A stretch of 64,000 nucleotides of DNA from Nannochloropsis oceanica (Eukaryota; Sar; Eustigmatophyceae; Eustigmatales; Monodopsidaceae). Below, in pieces: positions 47,854-58,964 of the stretch; position 1 is the stretch's first letter; every line of letters begins with the position of its first letter. The notes beneath the pieces were generated by a model, which did no database searches, was not told the origin of the DNA, and saw only the letters and a list, made by a program, of their open reading frames with translations. The DNA is taken from positions 372,001 to 436,000 of the forward strand of contig CP038115.1 in NCBI GenBank assembly GCA_004519485.1. Direction: 5' to 3'. Position numbers and translations under genes: made by a program.

Positions 47854-48313
47854 ATGCATCTCATGTATTACACGGACGCGGCCGGAAAGCGAGTCTATAC
47901 GCTCAGGAAGGAGACGCCCACTGGCGAGATTACCTACTCGGCTCACCCTGGTAAGAAAGATGACCACAGATGGAAGGAGAAGGGAAAAGGGGAGTGTGGG
48001 GATGGAGAGGATGGCTTGTGCTGAGCTCGTGTCTTGAGATACGTCTGGACCTCTCCTGAGGAACAGTCAAGCTTCACCTACGCATCGTGGAAAAGAATGG
48101 AGAGAGCTGGGGCGGAAGGTGGGGCCACAAGAATGCATCGTTGGTTGTCATGATCTGCGCGGTCTCGCACTCACTCGCACCTCAATCCTTGCCCCGTTAT
48201 CTTACCTCAACACAGCCCGCTTCTCCCCCGACGACAAGTTCTCCAAGCAGCGCCTTACCCTCAAGAAGCGTTTCAATATCTTGCCCACGCAACAAGGGGA
48301 GCGTGTGCTCTAA
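47854..48313 (+). CDS. NOP10: NOP10, H/ACA snoRNP core subunit
   Basis: Two exons, 47854-47950 and 48216-48313 (phase 1), encode 64 residues, the usual NOP10 length. The sequence [19 protein letters not shown] and then [20 protein letters not shown] is almost the family consensus. NOP10 binds the pseudouridine synthase dyskerin/Cbf5 in H/ACA particles, which pseudouridylate rRNA and snRNA; in many eukaryotes it is also part of telomerase RNP. The intron splits the codon after SAHP. The 5' flank has a possible acceptor (CACCACAG) 8 bp before the ATG, so a 5' UTR intron is likely. There is nothing odd in it, and it lacks any homopeptide insertion. Confidence 0.96.
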
Positions 48314-49125
48314 GGGAAGACTTTGCATGACTGGCTGCTGCTGGTGTGGAGCACGTCCTACCTGCACAGCAACAAGTGAAAGACTAAGCAGATGAGAAAA
48401 GAGAAAGGTCTCTTGTGTGTACAAAAGAAGGAAATAACCATAATTCGGATAGAAAAGCAAGGAGGGAACACACCAGTGTACGGCCTATCTTGATTTTTGC
48501 CCACAGCCCGTAGGCGCCGTGGTCGCGGCCGGTTGAGTAACATTTATTTTCTTCTTCTGACGGACGTCGTCATTCTTCTGGCTCTATTTCTTGAAGTATC
48601 ATAATCTAATTCTCATAAGTCTTTTCCTTTCTTATCCCCTTCATCTTCTATCGTCACGTCGGTAGAGAAAAGGGGGCAGTGGCACATGCACACAATCAAG
48701 GGACAAGGTACTGTGGTTTCTTTCTGCTTTCTTTCGCTCGCTGTGCTCATCCATCTTCTCCCTCTCTCCCCTTCTAACTCAGTATCTAAACAAACACGAG
48801 CACGGAAGAGCTCACGCAAAGCGGACGGGTCGGATCTGGTACAGTGCGGCTTTCCTCCATGTTTCCCAGTGTCGGCAAGTCCTGTTTCTTTTCCTCTTTC
48901 CCGTCTCTCTCTGCCTTTCTACCCTTCGTCCCTCCCCCTCTCAATGTCCTCTTCCTCTTCATTTTCAATGACATTGCCGCCGGCTCATCAAATTTTTCAT
49001 TTTTCGAGACGGATACAGTCGCGCAATGTATGCTCTCTCTCCATCCCTCTCTCTCTTTCTGCTCTACTTTCTATCTATAAACAGACATTTCCTTCTTCCA
49101 TCTCTCATTCTCCCTTCCTCCCACC
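48314..49125. other. Convergent intergenic region
   Basis: 3' flanks of NOP10 and the PRMT gene, T/C-rich on the plus strand. No supported gene. Confidence 0.5.
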
Positions 49126-50737
49126 TCATGGCATCTGGTACTTGTGTGCCACATACTCAGACGCCAATCCCTCCCTCACCACGTAAAACGCCACCTCCAC
49201 CTCATACAACCGGGCGTTCTCCTCCTGCCTTCCCATGCTCACAGTCCCCTCCAGTACGTCCCCCGGGTTCAACTCCAACCCCTTCACGAGGTGAAACACC
49301 TGCTGCCCCCAATGCGTGTATCCCATGTCCGGCGCCGTGCTTAATGTGGTCGGGCAGGGCAAGGGCTTTGCAGGGTCGTTCCCAAAAAAGTCTGTGGTAA
49401 ACCACCCGGCAAAGCCACTGACATGCACAGGGCCTTCGCCGTTGGTCCTGTCTTTCGGAATGATGAACTTGAATGGCGTTTTTGGGACGCCCTTGATGTC
49501 TTCAAATGTACAGGTCTTCAGGTCGAGCGAAAGGATCGGAACGGGGGTCCCGACGACTTGCTCCGCGCGCAACTCGGCCCATGCGCTAGAAAGAAGGTAG
49601 TACTGTCTTTGTTCCTCCTCGTATTGGGAGCTGAGGCCGGCCATGTCGAGCTCGTAGAATTGTTTCGTTTCGTACGTGAAGGCGTGCCAGTCAGTGATGG
49701 CTTGGTGGTATTCCTGCGCCTTAACTTGCCGCTCCCGTTCGTCCTCGACCAGGGACCAGAACATGGTCGCGTGGCTCGGAAACATGTGCCCTCCCTCTTT
49801 CTTCAGGTACTTCTCACGAACGCGCACCACCGTGTCGAGCATGCTTTCTCTTAGCAGGAAGTATCCCATCCACTCGCTGACTATGATGTCCACCGACCCT
49901 GGCTGTACCCCGTCCATCTCCTCCGCCGAGCCCTGCTGAACTTCCACGATGTTGCTCACGCCGTTGCGGGCTACGATTACCTTGGCCATTTTAGCCATGT
50001 CTGAGGGGAGGGGGAAGGAAGGGAGGGAGGGAGGGAGAGAGATAGGGAGGGGTGGGTAAGGTCTGTGCGTTGCTGGCGTGACTCTCTGACAAGAGAAACA
50101 AGACAACGTCTTGACAGACGTAGATAAAAGAGTGATCACTTCGAAAGTCAGCACTGCAGGATAAGTTTGCCCTCATTCTCTCCCTCATTTACCCGTAAAT
50201 TCCACTGCCAGCACCCGGGACGCCCCTGCCTTGGCACTCCAGACAGCCAGAACACCCGTCCCCGTGCCGACATCCACCACGGTCTTCCCCTTGAAGGCCT
50301 CTGCGTTTTTGCTAATAGCCTCATGATATGCAAACATCCGCCGGTGGTCTGTGAGCATTTGTTTCTACAGGGAGGAAGAGAGGGGATGAGGAAATAAGGG
50401 GGGGCACACGCCCTCGCTGGCGGAACGGAGGGAGGAAGGGAGGCATGAATGGGATTTTGACCTCGCTCCCATGGCTTACCTGGTGATATAAGAAGGCGTA
50501 GGAGCAGAAATATTCGGCAAAATCCTTGGCCTTGGCCCCGGCGTCCCCCTTCATGATGATCGAGTCGTCCTTCATGTTGCTGCCTCCCGTGCCTGCTGCC
50601 GCGCATGCTGCTGCCTCCGAGCCTTCCTTCTGCTTTCCGGCCCCATGACTGTCGTCGTCGCCGCCGCCGCTGCTGCTGTTGCTATTGTTGCTATGGCTTC
50701 TGCAGCAGCTGGCACCGTTGGTGGTGATTCCCTCCAT
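49126..50737 (-). CDS. PRMT1: Type I protein arginine methyltransferase (PRMT1-like)
   Basis: Exons 50737-50480, 50364-50193 and 50000-49126, phase-consistent, give 434 residues. After a Ser/Gly-rich 60-residue leader comes the PRMT core: AEYFCSYAFLYHQKQML, DHRRMFAYHEAISKN, then SAM motif I VVDVGTGTGVLAVWSAKAGA and post-I VLAVEFTGDMAKMAK. The double-E loop is SEWMGYFLLRESMLD with both catalytic Glu, and the THW loop is MGYTHWGQQVFHL. The enzyme transfers methyl groups from SAM to arginine, typically asymmetric dimethylation of RGG-rich nuclear proteins and histone H4. The beta-barrel has a longer insert than PRMT1 (VKAQEYHQAITDWHAFTYE). The subtype is inferred from the loops, not from a tree. 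Its second intron is (TCCC)n-rich. Confidence 0.9.
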
Positions 50738-51568
50738 TGGTTGCCTCTGTGTGTGGCAGGGAGCGAGGGAGCGTAAGAGCGTGAACGATGCTAGATATTT
50801 GTCGCACCAGCTCCATTACATGGCAGCCCCAGAAATAGGTCCGCAGCCCACACAACATGGGCAAAAGTATGACTTCATCTTCTTTCCCATGTGTTACACG
50901 CCCGCTCCGCCATCTGGGTATCGACAAGGCCTATGCGCTTGGCAAAGGAGAGAGCGACGGGGCGACGGGGCACCATTCGATTCGCTCTTGAAGTATACGT
51001 CATGGCTTACCATACCACTTTTGTCCTTTTCTTCTCCTCCTCTTTCGAATGAAACAAGGCCATGTCAGTGCTGGTTGTATCCTTATGCTGTTCCTAGGCC
51101 TGGATGTAAAATCAATACCGAGGGGTGTCGGATTCACTCGTCCGACTCGAGGGGCCACACGCAGCGTGAAGTCCGGTTCCACGCCAGCTGTCTGTGACTG
51201 GTTGACCCCGGAGGCCCCGAAAGCGACTTTCCATGTTTGGGCACACTACAGTGGCACTGCGTGAAAATTGAAAGAGAGACAGGAAATTTCAGCTATATGA
51301 CTGCGCCTTTATAGCCCATAATCACCTTTTTTGCACCTCAAAGTCGATTCGAGGAAGCTTCTGTTATGGCGGCGAACTTCTCAAAGTAAGATCATACATG
51401 TTCGAAGCCTTGTGGTTCAATACAAATGACTGGCTTCCTTTTGCTTCTGTACTTTTTCTCAAGTTTTCTCTTCCCTTTCCTTCATCCGATTCACCTTTCA
51501 TATATCTACACTTCTCCTCTTTATGCCCCCGGTAAAAGAAAAGGAGGGAGGGAGACCCTCCACCCACC
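50738..51568. other. Intergenic region
   Basis: Between the PRMT start and the PEX10 3' end, which lie in the same orientation. No supported gene. Confidence 0.5.
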
Positions 51569-53675
51569 TCACACACTCATGTTCACAATGTGCAGTATCG
51601 ATTGCGGTGCGCACTTGCTCCGACACAAAGGACACTCGGGTTGCTCGCTGCACCATGCCAACACACACTTCCAACAAAAGACGTGGCCACATGGGGTCAC
51701 TGCCGGGTTTTTCCGCGAACTCATGCACAAGGCACACTTCTTCTCCATCCCTTCCTCTCTACCACCCTCCCTTACATGGTCGATCTCAATGCTATTCCCT
51801 CTGCTTCTATGGCCCAAGGCAGCAGCACCAGAGGGGACACGAGCCTCGGTCATTAAAGTGCGTGTGTAAGACATGGAATGTTTCACTCCCACCCCTCTCC
51901 CTCTTCTTCCTCCTCCTCCTCCTCCTCCTCCTCCTCCTTCGCCTTCTTGCCCTCCTGCTTCTGTTGAGACCGAGGAAGAGAGGGGAGAAGGGGGGGTAGC
52001 AATGTATGCGACCAACTGCTGCTGTTGCTGCTGTTGCTGCTGTTGCGCAAGCTCTTGCCTTTCCATCCACCAGCGGCGCAAGCGCTGGGCTATGCTTGAC
52101 GTCGCCTTCAGAATCATCTCCATCAAAATGAAGACACCAATCACCACATAGCTGGCTCTCCGTGGGCCCGTTCCTCCCCCCTCTCTCCTTCCCTCCCTCC
52201 CTTCCTCGCGGATGAACATGGTCCGGGCCCCCGCCAGGCGCATGGCGAGGGTGTAATATTGGTTCGTGAAGAAGAAGGACATTAAGTGAAGCTTGTGCAG
52301 GGCACGTAGGAGGGCTTCGCGGGAAGAGGGGAGAAGGGAGGCGAGGAGGAGAAATGGGGGGAGGGAGAGGAGGGTGGTGAGGAGGGAGGACAGGCGATGA
52401 TGGAGCCGTCGAAGAAGGTAGGATGAAAACGAGGAGGAGGTTAAAGGGGAAATAGGAGGGGAGGCAGAGGACGGGGGAGCTGGTGCTTGCTGTTGTTGCT
52501 GATGTTGCTGCTGATGTTGCTGCTGTAGTTGGTGCTGCTGGGAGGGATGTGGTGGTATGGTAGGTATCGTGGCCAATGCCCCTCCTCCTCCTCCTCCTCC
52601 TCCTTCTCCTCCTCCTTGTCCTCCTCTTCCTCCCCCTCCTCCTCCTCCTTCTCCTCTTGCTGCTGCTGCTGCTGCTGCTCCTTGCCGCCGTTGCCGTTGC
52701 CGTATAAGCTGGGTGTAGTCGCCTTGCCAGCCTTCGCGGTGCAGGACACGCTAGAGGGGGGAGGAGGAGGGAGGGAGGGAAAGGGGAAGGAAAGGAGGGA
52801 GAGAGGGAGCATTGAATGGAAATTTTCAGTGAATCGGGCGTCCGGCGGAGGCAGGGAGACGAAGTGACACCCAAGTGATACATGACAACGAGAGGGAGGA
52901 AAAGAAACGACCGAGGCGGTATCCACATCGTCACATACCCCAAAACAACAATCTCCTCCCTCCCTCCCTCCCTCTCACCCTCTCTCCCTCCCTGCCGTAC
53001 CTCCCAAACATAATTCCCTAACACCGTTCCTAGGACCACTATCCCCCTCCTAATCCCGCTCAGGGGCAAGAATAATATCCCTTCTCCTCCTCCCCTCCTT
53101 CCTTCTCCTCGTACTCGTCCTCCTCTTGCTTGCTGGCCCTCCACAAGCATCAAGTGGCAATATTCCTGCCCCAGTGTCTCTCCCCCTGCACCCAACCACA
53201 CTGTTAGTGTGTAGTAAAGCAAGTCTCCTATCGACTCCACTTCTGGACTCAACAGCTCTGCTCTCCCTGCGCCGAGCACCGCGTCGGCTAGCTCCTACAT
53301 CGAGAAAGGCGGGAGGAAGGGGAGGGAGGAAGGGGAGGGAGGAAGGGAGGGAGGGAGAGAGCATGATCAAGGTGAGATAAGATAGTGAAAGCACCGAGGG
53401 AAGCCAGAGATGTAAAGACAGAGGGAGCCAGCATTATCATACAATACGCAAAGACTAGGACTAAGACGGACCTTGAGTTGGGTGTGGATCTGCTTCGCAT
53501 AGAAAGCGTCTTTCTCCCACGAGAGCATTATGTCAGGTCCCGCCGCCAAGGGCAAGCCCAGATTGTTAAGAAGAATGCTTGTGCTGGCATTGCCTCCACG
53601 GCGTTGTGGTGGACAGGCCTCAGCAGTAGTAGCAGGGTTAGGAATATAGGGAGAGGGAGTAGAGGGAGCGCTCAT
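51569..53675 (-). CDS. PEX10: PEX10, RING E3 ligase of the peroxisomal import machinery
   Basis: Exons 53675-53472, 53294-53001 and 52750-51569, all phase 0, give 559 residues. The start is the ATG in [10 protein letters not shown]. The N-terminal PEX2/10/12 domain: [41 protein letters not shown], then [20 protein letters not shown] with AGARTMFI. The C-terminal C3HC4 RING is [20 protein letters not shown], with CWKCVLAWC and ECPLCRS, and all eight zinc ligands are present. PEX10 ubiquitinates the import receptor PEX5 at the peroxisome membrane. Between the halves lie long Ala/Gly, Gln and Ser/Pro runs absent from other PEX10 proteins. The first intron uses a GTCCGT donor at 53471. Confidence 0.9.
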
Positions 53676-53987
53676 GCTGGCGTCCTTTGGCCGGTGTGAA
53701 TGATGGTAATAATGCTGAGGGGGCGGTACACTGGCTGCTTTTGGGGATTGGAACAACAAGGTACACAACACCAGATCACCAAGGCCTATGTGAGAAGGAG
53801 GCCAGGGAAAGAAGCCTGAGATGTGTGAGTGTATGGCATTTGGGCGTCACTAAGGGTGAAGAATCGGCACATGAAGTGATGTCGAAGATCGAGTACTCTC
53901 CCCCTTCCCGGGGAGTCCCGGATTTCGGGATTTTGGAGCAGGCGATGCTCGCCCATGTCCACTATCCGTAATAATCCGTGGGAATGG
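53676..53987. other. Intergenic region between PEX10 and the transposon
   Basis: About 300 bp with no supported gene; must hold the PEX10 promoter. Confidence 0.4.
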
Positions 53988-55975
53988 TCGAACTAGACCA
54001 AAAGTTCGAAAGTTTGATGAGTTCGAGCTCGCTGAGTTCGAGTGGTGAACTCGGACGCCCGAGTCCAAGCCCAAATTGAACTTTGGCCCTTTCAGGGGGT
54101 TGGACGGGCTGTAGGGTTGGTGGGTGGGTGAAAGATGGTCGCGATGCCTTGAAAAGCAAGAGAAAATCGATTTGGGGTGCTTGAGCGGCTCGGAGCGGCG
54201 AGTTCGAGCCATCGCTGCCTTCTTTTCTTTCCCCACCCCTCTCGTGCTCGTGTCCAAAAGAATCTAACCCCATCCAACCAACCCTCAGGCGGCGGCATGA
54301 ATGCCATGGACTCCTCATCCTCAAGCATCTCGAGCATGTCGACGGTCTCGCATGGTGGTGCGGCCGCGGAGGCCCAGCGGTGGGAGGAGCCGGAGCACAT
54401 CAAGGTATTCAATGAGTACAAGCTCTACGCCACGTGCGGCATCCCGCGCAAGTAGCACGCGGTATGGAAGAAGCGGTGCTACTTCTGCAGCCACCACAAG
54501 GACCACAAGAAGGACGTCTACTGCATCTACTGGGCTGCGTGTCGCTCGACCTGTGGACGGACATAACGCAGATGGAGTGGGCGTGCTCCTCCACACCACC
54601 ATGAAGACGAGTGACGGGTACGAGCAGAGGGAGATCTGCCTTGCCTGCACGAAGGTGGACAAGAAGCACATCACGGCCGAGGTGGTGCAGCAGTACCTGG
54701 AGACGACCCTCAAGAACTTTGGCCTCCCCGTCAAGTCCATCTTCTGCGCCTTCCACGACGGCGACGCGAAGGTAATCATATGCGTCCGTGATGCTGACCT
54801 GCGCTCCTCGCTCTGTTTCATTCGCAGCCTGCAGCGTACCATCGCCGTATCTTTCAAGGGAGCGAATGCAGCCCTGGCTGTACTCAAGCGGACGAAGAAG
54901 GCCGTCACGGGCGCCCGCCAGAGCAACGTGCAGGCGGCGTACCTGCGGGACGCCCAGGTGTCCATCGGCGCCCCGCAGCGTGCCCTCATACAGGATAACC
55001 AGACGCGGTGGGGTTCAACGCACGACATGGCGGAGCGCGCAACGGAGCAGGAGGGGGCCTTCCCCGCGGCGTACGGGCTAGACGACGACCGTAACCGCGC
55101 TTTCTCCAAGAAGGTCTTCGACCCGGAGAAGAGACTGTAGCCGGGGGACTTCTCCCTCCTGGGCGAAATCGTGACTGTCTACAGCCCCTTTCGCCAATTG
55201 ACCACGGAGCTGCAGTCGGCAGGGATCACCACCTCTCTCGTCGTGCCCGCCTATTTGCAGCTGGTGGACGGCCTCCAGGCGTACAGCGAGATCGTGGTGG
55301 AGATGCCCCTCGCCGGCACCAGCTACCCCGCCACGTCTGTATGTAAGCCGGTGAGTGAGCTGGATGCCTCGGAGCAGAGGATCGTAGCGCAGGCGCGCGT
55401 GGACTTGATGGAGGAGGAGGAGGAGGAGGAGGAGGGCAAGGATGGGGGTGAAAAGGAAGATGACGAGGATGTGGAGGAACAGTGGGCAGATATGGAGGAA
55501 GAGGTAGCGGGAGCGGGGGAGGACAGTGAGATTGTGGAGCGGGACGAGCTGGGTTTGGATGCCTTGATGGGATTCGATTTTATGGAGCCTAGCGATGACT
55601 TCTGGGACGAGCTCGGGGAGGTGGAGGAGTGGTGGTTGGACGATGAGTGATTTCAATGGTATGTGGAGTATGTGTGCAGTGGAGGATGATCGTACGTAGG
55701 CTTTTTTACTTTCCCCCCCCTTTCCTGCGAAGAACAAATAACCAAAGTAAGGCCCCACACCCGGCACTTCCCCCACATGCCCATCTCGCTTTCTTGGGCC
55801 CCCCACCATTCAGTCCTTGCCATTTTTGACCCCACCAACGCACTCTGCTCCTTCTGGAGCCCTCCAACGCCCCAGCAAATGCTCATTTTTGATCGAACTT
55901 ATTGCGAACTTTTTTCGAACTCAGACCCCCTGATCTCGAGTTCAGCGGTGAACTCGAGGTTTGCGAGTTCGGAAG
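53988..55975 (+). mobile_element. Decayed hAT-family DNA transposon
   Basis: The limits are estimated from matching subterminal palindromes: GAGTTCGAGTGGTGAACTCG at 54034-54053 and CTCGAGTTCAGCGGTGAACT starting at 55935. Further GAGTTCG/CGAACT copies lie outside them on both sides. Between them is a broken hAT transposase. An inner pair CAGGGGGTTGG (54093) / CAGACCCCCTG (ending 55932) resembles hAT terminal repeats, but I find no matching 8 bp duplication beside it, so exact ends remain open. Confidence 0.65.
54297..55650 (+). pseudogene. hAT transposase remnant
   Basis: The start resembles a BED-type zinc finger (RCYFCSHHKDHKKDVYC) after MNAMDSSSSSISSMSTVS. Then follow HNADGVGVLLHTTMKTSDG, QREICLACTKVDKKHITAEV, and the hAT signatures QDNQTRWGSTHDMAERATEQ and LLGEIVTVYSPFRQLTTEL with LVVPAYLQLVDGL. 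The frame is broken by stops at 54453-54455, about 54566 and 55138-55140, and shifts frame near 54540. At about 450 codons it is shorter than an intact transposase (usually 600-700); the catalytic-core middle appears deleted and the C-terminal dimerisation helix is replaced by an acidic run. It is not expected to be active. Confidence 0.72.
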
Positions 55976-56527
55976 GCTTCCCCCCCCCCATCTTTTGTCT
56001 TTAGATTTTAACAAAGCATTACGTAGCCCTTTTCAATAAATCTCCGGACAAAATTGTTTTCTTTTTCTTTCTTCTTACTGTGAGAGTACTCCGCATATGT
56101 GCAAGCTATTGAGGGCCTGGGAGCAGCCGCCGCTGGCTGCCTCCACCAAACCTCTCCTAGCGACACTTTTTTCTGTATTTTTTTTTTTTAAACCTTTCAT
56201 ATTAAAACATACGTCAAAGATAATTTTCCTCCGCCCTATCCTTTGCGTACACACCATTTGACTGTAACCCGTCCCTTCCCTTCATCGTCCCAATTTATCC
56301 CTAACCCCTCCATTTCCCCCATCAGCAGACAAACAAGTCGCCCACGCAGCAGCAGCGACAGCAGCGGCCGCAGCGGCAGCAGCAGCAGCAGCGACAGCAA
56401 GAGCAGGAAACTCATCATTCCATCCTCGTCCTCTCACATTTTTACAACCATCCTCTCATCGGCACCACCGTCCAGACATACATCCTCATTCTTGAAATAG
56501 TCACCTCGACCTCTTCCACTACGTTTT
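55976..56527. other. Intergenic region
   Basis: Between the transposon and the 3' end of the minus-strand membrane protein gene. A GCAGCAGCGACAGC-rich stretch lies at 56345-56402. No gene supported. Confidence 0.5.
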
Positions 56528-57805
56528 CTACTTCTCCTTCCCAGCAACCGACCGCATCAATTTCCTCCCCAGCTTTTCCAAACCATCCAATCCACGCAGC
56601 ATTCCCCGGTGAAGCAACACGCCCACAAACGCACAAAAACCCGCCTTTCCGCCCCATGCCGCGACCGGCGTCGTCCACATCCCCCAATGAAGGGTTAGGC
56701 CGTGTACCAATCCGCCCAACAAACCAGCAATGGCAAAATTCGTCAAGACGTTTCGTGGGGTCGTCGGCCTGGTAAGAGGCGCAGCATCCGAGGGTGAAGA
56801 GCCGGGAAGAGGCGGTTGTGACCCGTACATTAACCGCGAAGGTAAAGACATGCCTACAAACGCTCCTCCATAAGCAGCCAGCGCCCCCAGGCTCGTGTGT
56901 CCTCCCACGCCTACCATCAGTGCACTCAACAAACCAACTACAGCTGCTGCACGTACAGGGTCTGCCGCGGCACTATCATCTGAGGCTTCTCGAAGGGCAA
57001 TAGTTGCAAGGGCCCCCACAACACCGTACCCCATGGTCAGGGGGAGATACGGCGAGGATGCCACAAACGTCTTCAATGACGCCAGTGTTGCTACGGAAAC
57101 GTCAGGGAAGGCTGCAATTGAGGCTGCAAAAGTAGAAAGGGTAGGAAGGGGTGGAAGGGAAGAAGGAAGGGCAGGAAGCACCCAAATCCCACGAAGGGCC
57201 GACACGAAATTCACAGATACGAATGCAATGGTGCCAAGCCGGCCCCCCAAGCCCAATGCCGCATTGCGATAGTGAATGAAGGCCTCGAACAACACAGATG
57301 TCACCAGTCCCGTCAACAGGGTCCAGGAAAAGGTGGGGAGGAGAAGCGAAGAAGACATGCCTGCAAAAGAGCCACACATGGCGGCTTGGCCCAGGCCTGG
57401 ACTGATGAGCGAACCAGCAAGTGTGACAGCTGCGCTGGCCAAGACGGGGCTGGAGCAGATTGCATCGGTGGAGGAGTGGGCGTATGAGGTCAGAAGACAG
57501 GCGATGACGGTAATGGAGATGCGGGCGGCGGCCAGTGGGTAGTCGGCTGGGGCGGGTTTGGGGTCGCGGGTCTGGGGCCAGGCCTGGAGGCTGAGGAGAG
57601 AGGTAGCAGGGCGGCTTGAATATACTGAAGCGGATGGTTTAGGAGGAGGGACTTGAGAGAGGCTTGAGGAGGAGAAGGAGACGGGGCGGTGATTGTGGTA
57701 AGGGCGGTGCGGGACGGTGAAGCGCGGAATGGGTTTGTGAAAGCCCTGGACAAGGGACAAAGGCGCTACGAGGCCGGCTAGCAGGCAGATCTTGACTAGT
57801 GCCAT
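56528..57805 (-). CDS. Predicted plastid multi-pass membrane protein, unknown family
   Basis: An intronless frame of 425 residues from MALVKICLLAGLVAPLSL; an ATG seven codons upstream (57826) is the alternative start, but the second better exposes a signal peptide. The leader ends LVQGFHKPIPRFTVPH, where Gly-Phe at the cleavage site followed by a Ser/Thr/Pro-rich stretch resembles bipartite plastid presequences. The rest has about eight hydrophobic segments: ISITVIACLLTSYAH, VLASAAVTLAGSLISPGLG, FSWTLLTGLVTSVLFEAFI, GTIAFVSVNFVSAL, GYGVVGALATIALREA, AAVVGLLSALMVGVG, LGALAAYGGAFVGMSLPSR and FAIAGLLGGLVHGLTLHWG. Glycine-rich GxxxG pairs in several of them suggest a tightly packed channel or transporter. 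I recognise no family. Confidence 0.78.
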   Translation of the reverse strand: MALVKICLLAGLVAPLSLVQGFHKPIPRFTVPHRPYHNHRPVSFSSSSLSQVPPPKPSASVYSSRPATSLLSLQAWPQTRDPKPAPADYPLAAARISITVIACLLTSYAHSSTDAICSSPVLASAAVTLAGSLISPGLGQAAMCGSFAGMSSSLLLPTFSWTLLTGLVTSVLFEAFIHYRNAALGLGGRLGTIAFVSVNFVSALRGIWVLPALPSSLPPLPTLSTFAASIAAFPDVSVATLASLKTFVASSPYLPLTMGYGVVGALATIALREASDDSAAADPVRAAAVVGLLSALMVGVGGHTSLGALAAYGGAFVGMSLPSRLMYGSQPPLPGSSPSDAAPLTRPTTPRNVLTNFAIAGLLGGLVHGLTLHWGMWTTPVAAWGGKAGFCAFVGVLLHRGMLRGLDGLEKLGRKLMRSVAGKEK

Positions 57806-57826
57806 CTTGTGCCTGTGGTTGTGCAT

Positions 57827-58457
57827 ACGTATGGCATGGTTATGTTAACCATGTGCTACCATTTCATTGAAACAAGCAAGCGATGAAGGCCGCTCAAAGA
57901 AGCAGCAAGCAACGTTCCGACTCTTCGGAGACACTGGACGCTGGCAGCTGGATCGTGTTCATGCGTCATATTCCCATCATGCCTGTGTACGCTCAGTGCG
58001 CATCACAGCCTACCCATCACAACTCACAAACACATGCCAAAATCTGCCAGCGCCGAGATTTCCTCAAGGTGGTGGCGGTGGGGGTGGACCGCCCAACCCC
58101 GATCGATTGTATGCCACCTCTTTGTCAACCCCTCAATCCCTTGCTCTCCGGTGTCAAAACCCGAAGATCAAGAAGTGACGTGTACATGACGCAGTGACCA
58201 CCCACACCAATCTCGGCAGCCTCACAAGCCATGCTCCTCCACCTGAATTATCCCTATTTATCTAGTAAAGAAAGACAAAGCGCTCTGCAAAACATGACGG
58301 CCGCAACAAAGTGCTTTCGTTGCCTCGAGAAGCATGCCATCATGCCCACGCAATGATGCTTCAGCTCCACTCCGTACACATCATTCAAACACACCTTCTC
58401 TTCAAACACAGATACAAGCAACAGGCACCTAAGAAACACAGCTTCCCTGGACAAAAG
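57827..58457. promoter_or_regulatory. Shared divergent upstream region of two predicted plastid-protein genes
   Basis: The two flanking genes, both with plastid-type leaders, are transcribed away from this region. No supported coding sequence. Confidence 0.4.
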
Positions 58458-58964
58458 ATGAGCGGTCCCCAGCTATTCCTCCTTCTCCTGGTCACTTTCC
58501 TAAGCGTCGCCACTGCCTTTGTCCCCACCACTCCTCGCTCCTCCTTCTCTTCCTCCTTCGCTTCCCTCACCGCTAAGCCCTCCTCCACTCGCCTCCATCT
58601 CTGGGGTGGCAAGAAGAAGGCCGTCGAGACACCCGCAGCCGCACCAGTAGCTGCCAAAGGCGGCAGGAAGGGCGCTCCCCCTTCTCGACCTGCCTCAAAA
58701 AGGGCGACTCCCATGAAATACGGTCAGAACACGGTGGTTGAGAAAAACGAAGACGTCATTGTCCCTGCCACCGAGTATTTCGCCAATAAAAACGATCCGA
58801 TAGTGCCGATTATCTTTGCTGGTTTGTTCATTCCTATTTTCGGGTTGCTGGGATGGTGGTTGTATGGACCGCAGCCGGAGGTTGTGGGGGTGGACCCGGA
58901 TCAGAAGACTTCTTATGACATGTATATGAAGGACTCAAATAAGATGAAGAGTCGCAAGTTTTAA
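58458..58964 (+). CDS. Small predicted plastid membrane protein
   Basis: A single exon of 168 residues. MSGPQLFLLLLVTFLSVATA is a signal peptide; the junction ATA-FVP matches the AxA-F motif of plastid presequences in algae with secondary red plastids, and a Ser/Thr-rich transit-like stretch follows. The mature part is basic (GGKKKAVE, KGGRKGAPPS), then has TEYFANKNDPIVPIIFAG and one membrane helix (PIIFAGLFIPIFGLLGWWLY). A polar tail ends DMYMKDSNKMKSRKF. The size and single helix resemble small photosystem or thylakoid assembly proteins, but I cannot name it. Lack of introns and insertions suggests a highly expressed gene. Confidence 0.78.
   Translation: MSGPQLFLLLLVTFLSVATAFVPTTPRSSFSSSFASLTAKPSSTRLHLWGGKKKAVETPAAAPVAAKGGRKGAPPSRPASKRATPMKYGQNTVVEKNEDVIVPATEYFANKNDPIVPIIFAGLFIPIFGLLGWWLYGPQPEVVGVDPDQKTSYDMYMKDSNKMKSRKF

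Noticed and set aside
51807-53279. Minus-strand 490-residue frame across PEX10
   Set aside because: It starts inside PEX10 exon 2 and then reads through its second intron into the wrong frame; the three-exon model restores the conserved PEX10 sequence.
54093-55934. CAGGGGGT inverted pair as exact hAT termini
   Set aside because: The flanking 8 bp on the two sides do not match, so the ends cannot be fixed from this sequence.
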